From Lachnospiraceae bacterium (lineage in GTDB: Bacteria > Bacillota > Clostridia > Lachnospirales > Lachnospiraceae), in assembly GCA_910573755.1 (NCBI GenBank), contig CAJTBO010000009.1:103387-167386 (forward strand): a DNA stretch of 64,000 nt, in the 5' to 3' direction. The notes beneath the pieces are model-generated. The model was not told where the DNA came from. It was given only the letters and a program-made list of their open reading frames with translations, and searched no databases. Both the position numbers and the translations under genes were made by a program. Each line of letters starts with the position of its first letter. Position 1 is the first letter of the stretch. Of the stretch, positions 59,816-64,000 are shown piece by piece.

Positions 59816-60763
59816 ATGGAAGAATTGATTCAAAACAAGCTGGAGTTTGCCGTGCTTATCGATTCGGATAATATCAGCTCAAAATACGCGTCCACGATCT
59901 TTGACGAACTGGAAAAATACGGTTTTGCCTCCTGCCGGAGGATCTACGGGAACTGGTCGAAAGGAAACGGCTGGTCCGAGAAGGTGCTTCTTGAGTATTC
60001 CATTACGCCGATCCAGCAGTTTTCCTATACGGCGGGAAAAAATGCGACGGATATGGCGATGGTCATCGATGCCATGGATCTTTTATATAAGGATAAGGTG
60101 GACGGTTTCTGCCTTGTGACCAGTGACAGCGATTTTACAAGGCTTGCCATGCGGCTTCGGGAGGAGAAGAAGTATGTGCTCGGTATGGGAGAGTCCAAAA
60201 CGCCTGCGGCGCTGACACGCTCCTGTAATAAATTTATCTATCTGAACCTGATCGATGATAAAAATGAGGAGGACGGCTTTGATCATAATGAACTGGAGAA
60301 CGTGACCAGCATCGAAGCGGTGAAAAAGTCCATTGCGGCGCTGTTTACGGAAAACGGCAGCAAGGCGCTGGATCTCGGGTATGTGGGACAGCGTATCAGC
60401 GAGAGGTATACGGATTTTGACGTGCGCAATTACGGCTACGCGAAGCTTAGTGTGTTTGTGAAGGAAGAAATGCCTCAGTACCAGGTGGTGAGGGAGAAAA
60501 AGAAAACCTATCTGAAAGAACAGGAAAAGGTTTCCCAGACTTCTCTGGAGACGGAGATCAAGGAGATGATCCGGGAGAACGGCGGTACTATCGACAATCT
60601 TTCCATTATCAATGACGAGATCGGCAAACGCCATCCGAATTTTGAACTGAAGTCTTACGGCTACAGCAGGATTTCCAGTTTCCTGCGCAGGATCCGTGGC
60701 CTGGAAGTCAATAACAACAGTGTGCTTTTGCAGGATTCCGAAGAAAAGCAGGATCAGGGCTGA
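59816..60763 (+). CDS. NYN-domain nuclease-like protein with two OST-HTH/LOTUS domains
   Basis: The N-terminal NYN domain (about 10-150) belongs to the PIN-like nuclease group; acidic metal residues are seen in AVLIDSDNIS, KNATDMAMVIDAMDLLY and LVTSDSDFTRLA. Two OST-HTH (LOTUS) RNA-binding domains follow (about 165-230 and 240-305), each with the pattern ...YGYAKLSVFV / ...YGYSRISSFLRR. Likely an RNA-processing or decay enzyme; targets unknown. The ribosome binding site is AAAGAGGAA. The stop codon lies inside its own terminator hairpin. Confidence 0.9.
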   Translation: MEELIQNKLEFAVLIDSDNISSKYASTIFDELEKYGFASCRRIYGNWSKGNGWSEKVLLEYSITPIQQFSYTAGKNATDMAMVIDAMDLLYKDKVDGFCLVTSDSDFTRLAMRLREEKKYVLGMGESKTPAALTRSCNKFIYLNLIDDKNEEDGFDHNELENVTSIEAVKKSIAALFTENGSKALDLGYVGQRISERYTDFDVRNYGYAKLSVFVKEEMPQYQVVREKKKTYLKEQEKVSQTSLETEIKEMIRENGGTIDNLSIINDEIGKRHPNFELKSYGYSRISSFLRRIRGLEVNNNSVLLQDSEEKQDQG

Positions 60764-60781
60764 TGCCCAATCCTGCTTTTT
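60747..60781 (+). terminator. Terminator overlapping the NYN-LOTUS stop codon
   Basis: AGCAGGAT-CA-GGGC-TGAT-GCCC-A-ATCCTGCT followed by TTTT; the TGA stop (60761-60763) is in the loop. Confidence 0.88.
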
Positions 60782-60785
60782 AGAC

Positions 60786-60859
60786 ATAAGACCGCCGGCG
60801 GAGCGGGCGGGCGTTGGCTGGTATAAGACCGCCGGCGGAGCGGGCGGGCGTTGGCTGGT
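60786..60859. repeat. Two perfect 37-bp GC-rich tandem repeats
   Basis: The unit beginning ATAAGACCGCCGGCGGAGCG is repeated exactly at 60786 and 60823, with ATAAG of a third copy at 60860. It lies between the convergent NYN and aldo/keto reductase genes and is far more GC-rich than its surroundings. CGGGCGGGCG also occurs at 53348. Confidence 0.9.
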
Positions 60860-60865
60860 ATAAGG

Positions 60866-62047
60866 CTATCCCCAGAGCCTGAGCAGCGTTATGGCTTTTT
60901 TGGCGAGGGAAAACCTGATATCCTCCAGTCTGGAGGCGGCTTCCTTTAATTCCTTTCTGATCGGGATCTGCTGCGGGCAGCGGGTTTCGCATTTGCCGCA
61001 GGAAATGCAGCAGGAGGCGTTGCTGTGCTGTTTGCGGAAAATCGTGCACTGTATATACTCCCTTTTTGCGGCGCTTTTTCCCTCCGCGTAGTAATTATTG
61101 TAGCAGCGGAAGGTTTCCGGGATATCCACGCCCTTCGGACAGGGCATGCAGTAGCCGCAGCCGGTGCAGCCGACTTTTATGGTCTTTTGTATTTCTTTTT
61201 TTATTGTCTCGATAAACGCGAAATCCGCTTCGGTAAAATCCCCGGCCTTTGTTTCCTGAGCGATCCGCAGATTTTCCGCCACCATTTCCACGGAGTTCAT
61301 ACCGGATAAAACGCAGGTCACCCCGGGCTGGCTGTAGAGCCAGCGGAAAGCCCATTCTGCCGCGCTGCGTTTCGGTTCATGGGTGCTTATCAGTTTCTTT
61401 GCGCTCTCCGGCAGCATATCCACCAGTTTTCCGCCCCTCAGCCCTTCCATGATGATGACCGGAATGTTTTTCCCGGCGGCGTACTGAAGGCCCCGCCGTC
61501 CTGCCTGGGAGTGCTCGTCCATATAGTTGTACTGGATCTGGGTAAAGTCCCAGTCATAGGCGTCGATCAGCCGGCAGAACATATCCGTGTGGCCGTGGTA
61601 GGAAAAACCGATATGCCGGATCCTGCCGCTTTTTTTCTTTTCTTCAATCCACTGTTCGATCCCCAGCTTTTTCAGATTTTCCCAGGTTTCGGTATCTGTC
61701 AGCATATGCATCAGATAGTAGTCGATATAGTCTGTCTGAAGCCGCCGGAGCTGTTCTTCAAAGGCCTTTTCGATGCCGTCCATGGATTTGATCAGATAGT
61801 GGGGCAGCTTTGTGGCGATATTGATGTCTTTCCGGCAGCCGATGCGCCGGAGGATTTCGCCTAAAGCGGCTTCGTTTCCCGGATAAACATAAGCCGTATC
61901 AAAATAGTTCACGCCGCCTTCCAAGGCGAGGCGCACTTCTTTTTCCGCTTTGTCGATATCGGCGGCGGCGCCTTTTCTCGTAAAGCGCATGCAGCCGTAG
62001 CCTAAGAGGGAGATGTCTTCTCCCGTTTTGTTTTTTCTGTATTGCAT
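60866..62047 (-). CDS. Aldo/keto reductase with C-terminal 4Fe-4S domain
   Basis: An AKR barrel (about 1-285) with LGYGCMRFT, catalytic-region DTAYVYPGNE (Asp/Tyr), IATKLP (Lys) and LMHML (His). A ferredoxin-like tail follows with CTGCGYCMPCPKGVD and CCISCGKCETRCP, enough for two clusters. This fused type is common in anaerobes and moves electrons between ferredoxin and a carbonyl substrate, which is not known. The ATG at 62047 has GAGG upstream; the longer frame to 62140 is unlikely. Confidence 0.9.
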   Translation of the reverse strand: MQYRKNKTGEDISLLGYGCMRFTRKGAAADIDKAEKEVRLALEGGVNYFDTAYVYPGNEAALGEILRRIGCRKDINIATKLPHYLIKSMDGIEKAFEEQLRRLQTDYIDYYLMHMLTDTETWENLKKLGIEQWIEEKKKSGRIRHIGFSYHGHTDMFCRLIDAYDWDFTQIQYNYMDEHSQAGRRGLQYAAGKNIPVIIMEGLRGGKLVDMLPESAKKLISTHEPKRSAAEWAFRWLYSQPGVTCVLSGMNSVEMVAENLRIAQETKAGDFTEADFAFIETIKKEIQKTIKVGCTGCGYCMPCPKGVDIPETFRCYNNYYAEGKSAAKREYIQCTIFRKQHSNASCCISCGKCETRCPQQIPIRKELKEAASRLEDIRFSLAKKAITLLRLWG

Positions 62048-62168
62048 GGGAACCTCGCTATCATAGCAGGATGACGAATTACGGGCAATTATATGCAGGA
62101 GAGGCAGAGAAGGCAGATCTGTATCTTCATGGTATTTCACCCCGATTAATATCCGTCAGTCAAGTCTC

Positions 62169-62203
62169 TTTATAATATCAATTTAACAATATCAATATAA
62201 TAT
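62169..62203. repeat. Short AT-rich direct repeats upstream of the reductase gene
   Basis: AATATCA occurs three times, 15 and 13 bases apart, in the gap between the divergent reductase and membrane-protein genes. Possible operator or promoter region; no firm promoter seen. Confidence 0.4.
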
Positions 62204-62395
62204 CATCCGGTAATACTGTCAATTCCTTTTTGGGAAGCGGGAGGTGTGCATGTAACGATGAAGCCCGGAACTTTGCATTTACGGCAGATTCCGCAACAGT
62301 GAAGCCGGAAGCCGAACTGCTGCATGCATATTGGAAAGGAATTCCGGACACTTTAAAAGCAGAGGAAAAGGAAGGAGAGAAAAAGGAAAAGGACA

Positions 62396-63814
62396 GTGGA
62401 GAATAAAAAACGGATTGCAACACAATGTCTTGTTATGGGGAGTTTCTTTTTTATATTGCTGATTCTGCATCTGCCGGTAAAAACCGGCTGGGGGGATGAT
62501 CTGTTTTTTGCGCGGGAGGACATGGCTTTAGGGGCGTTTCTGGCGGACAGGTACAAGAACTGGACCTCCAGAATACTTATAGAAGCGGGCGTAAAACTGC
62601 TGGCGGCAGAGCCGGAATGGCTGTGGAAGATACTGAATATTCTGATGGTACTGCTGCTGGTATGGATCACGGCGGATTTATTCGGAGCGGAGGAGGGATC
62701 AGGATCAAAAATGCGGGCGCAGATCGCGTTCTTTTTGATGGCAGGGTGCCTGCCGGTACTTTGCCTGTGCGATGCGGGGTGGATCGCCACCACGGTGAAT
62801 TATCTGTGGCCGATGACGCTGGGGCTTGTGGCAATGCGTCCCATAAAGCATTGGATCAGGGGGGAGAGGTGCCCTGTGTGGGAATATCCCGTCTGTCCGT
62901 TATGCGTGGTATATGCCGCCAATGTGGAGCAGGGGGCGGCGGTTCTTCTGGGGGCTTATCTGTTGTGCGGGATATATATTTCCCAAAAAGGCGGGCGGCT
63001 TTCTTCCTTTTATTATATTCTTCTGTTTTGTGTGGCGGCATCCGTTCTGTTTATTCTGATGACGCCCGGAAACGCCTGTCGTTTCAGGGCGGAGATGAAG
63101 CAGTGGTTTCCCGGTTTTGATCAGCTGCATCTGTCTGAAAAACTGTTGATGGGTTTTATAGACAGTATGAATTATTATGTTTCGGCGGGCGGCGGCGGGA
63201 GAAAAAATTATTTGTTCGCACTGCTTGCCGGTATTCTGGCTGCCGGAATGCTGCAGAGGGGCAGGGGAAACAGGTTTCGGTTCAGGACGGCTGCTGCTTT
63301 TATCCCGTTTCTTTTTTACTGGGGGATCGGGCAGATGGGAAACACTCTGTTACAGGTAAACGCTTTTAAAAAGGGAGGACATGTCGTAGGGCTGTTTAGC
63401 AGGAACCGCTGTCTTTCCACAGGTGCGGGAACGTTTGATTATCTGGGATGGATATCCTATTCCCGCAAAATGGTGCTCCTGCAGGCGGGGACTTATCTGG
63501 GGCTGCTGATATGCGTGGTACTGACGATCTGTTTTATACACGGGAAAAGTGCGGAGACACTGCTGGAACTTGTGATCCTGGGAGGCGGGCTGTGTTCCCG
63601 CGTTATGATGGGGCTGAGTCCTACGATCTATGCGTCGGGAGAGCGAACCTCGCTGTATTGTTCTGCGGCGGTATTGATAGTCTGCCTGCGGAATCTGCAG
63701 CTTTACTGGAGGCGGAGCAAAGGAATAAAGGAAAAGACGGTTCTGACAGGTTACATTGCGGGGGTGATCATCGTCAGTGTGTGGAGTTCGGGGGAAGCGC
63801 TGATCCGTATGTAG
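62396..63814 (+). CDS. Polytopic membrane protein (DUF6056-like, possible GT-C type)
   Basis: 472 residues with about 11 hydrophobic segments. The first outside loop has WGDDLFFAREDMALGAFLAD and KNWTSRILIE, the acidic pair and Asn-Trp/Ser-Arg pattern of DUF6056 and GtrII-like GT-C glycosyltransferases, which use polyprenyl-phosphate sugars at the outer face. No further catalytic motif is visible, so this is a weak functional hint. GTG start with AAAAGGA upstream. Single gene. Confidence 0.75.
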   Translation: MENKKRIATQCLVMGSFFFILLILHLPVKTGWGDDLFFAREDMALGAFLADRYKNWTSRILIEAGVKLLAAEPEWLWKILNILMVLLLVWITADLFGAEEGSGSKMRAQIAFFLMAGCLPVLCLCDAGWIATTVNYLWPMTLGLVAMRPIKHWIRGERCPVWEYPVCPLCVVYAANVEQGAAVLLGAYLLCGIYISQKGGRLSSFYYILLFCVAASVLFILMTPGNACRFRAEMKQWFPGFDQLHLSEKLLMGFIDSMNYYVSAGGGGRKNYLFALLAGILAAGMLQRGRGNRFRFRTAAAFIPFLFYWGIGQMGNTLLQVNAFKKGGHVVGLFSRNRCLSTGAGTFDYLGWISYSRKMVLLQAGTYLGLLICVVLTICFIHGKSAETLLELVILGGGLCSRVMMGLSPTIYASGERTSLYCSAAVLIVCLRNLQLYWRRSKGIKEKTVLTGYIAGVIIVSVWSSGEALIRM

Positions 63815-63857
63815 AGGATCTGTGACGGCAGTTCCCGATAAAAAATCACCAAAACGC

Positions 63858-63885
63858 TTGCATTTTTGGGAAAAAGTGATATACT
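63858..63885 (+). promoter_or_regulatory. Promoter near the right edge
   Basis: TTGCAT (63858-63863), a 16-base spacer and TATACT (63880-63885), reading towards the window end. Confidence 0.55.
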
Positions 63886-63926
63886 GGTTATGTTATCCCG
63901 TTTTAAACACTTATCGAAAAGCAAAA

Positions 63927-63961
63927 TGGCTGAATCTCCCTGTTTGTGGGAACTTCAGCCA
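63927..63961 (+). other. Leader hairpin or small RNA downstream of the edge promoter
   Basis: TGGCTGAA-TCT-CCC-loop-GGG-AAC-TTCAGCCA forms a long stem about 35 bases after the expected transcription start; CTTCTGTTTTCT follows. It may be a small RNA of about 80 bases or the leader of a gene beyond the window. Confidence 0.45.
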
Positions 63962-64000
63962 CTTCTGTTTTCTAAGGTTTGTTGTACGGAAACTTTATCC

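Overview
The window looks like chromosome of a Gram-positive clostridium, most likely a gut Lachnospiraceae. The grounds are a PolC-type polymerase, strong AGGAGG-type ribosome binding sites, lipoprotein signal peptides, a VanG-type cluster close to the one known in clostridia, BMP and RbsB-type uptake systems, and a sigma-D-like flagellar promoter. Base composition is close to 50% GC with AT-rich intergenic gaps. I see no transposase, integrase, phage gene or CRISPR array.

Layout. 1-9.6 kb: the end of argJ, a membrane-anchored polysaccharide deacetylase, a bactofilin with a very long acidic repeat tract, then the housekeeping run pyrH-frr-uppS-cdsA-dxr-rseP. In many clostridia this run continues directly into ispG and polC. 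Here about 22 kb (9.6-32 kb) sits between rseP and ispG. That block holds a diguanylate cyclase/PilZ pair, a nucleoside hydrolase with a BMP-type ABC importer and a YjjI/YjjW glycyl-radical enzyme pair, a Crp/Fnr regulator, a secreted GH25 lysozyme, a complete vanR-vanS-vanG-vanXY-vanT set (D-Ala-D-Ser type glycopeptide resistance) and a PP2C phosphatase/Ser-Thr kinase pair. ispG and polC follow at 32-37.7 kb, then a tRNA-Glu gene.

38.7-50.5 kb: a YesN/YesM-like two-component system faces a catabolic operon in the same direction: Rbs-type ABC importer with two different permeases, nucleoside hydrolase-like enzyme, PfkB kinase, double-SIS isomerase/deglycase and a YjbQ protein, closed by a strong terminator. 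The kinase plus SIS pairing resembles fructosamine (Amadori) pathways, whereas the hydrolase points to ribosides; the substrate is not assigned. 50.8-64 kb: a small conserved protein plus secreted nuclease lipoprotein, a helical-bundle protein, a palindromic repeat patch, a sodium:solute symporter, two proteins behind a sigma-D-like promoter (the second resembling the C-terminus of flagellar cap protein FliD), an MBOAT/SGNH acyltransferase pair, an NYN-LOTUS RNA-binding nuclease candidate, an Fe-S aldo/keto reductase, and a polytopic membrane protein.

Most notable: the van cluster inside an essential-gene neighbourhood, with matching candidate VanR operators at identical spacing in front of vanR and vanG; the nucleoside-linked glycyl-radical cluster; the unassigned 42-50.5 kb operon with a matching 13-bp candidate operator; a candidate structured RNA with two competing hairpins at about 38.3 kb; and recurrent hydrophilic, low-complexity insertions in otherwise conserved enzymes.
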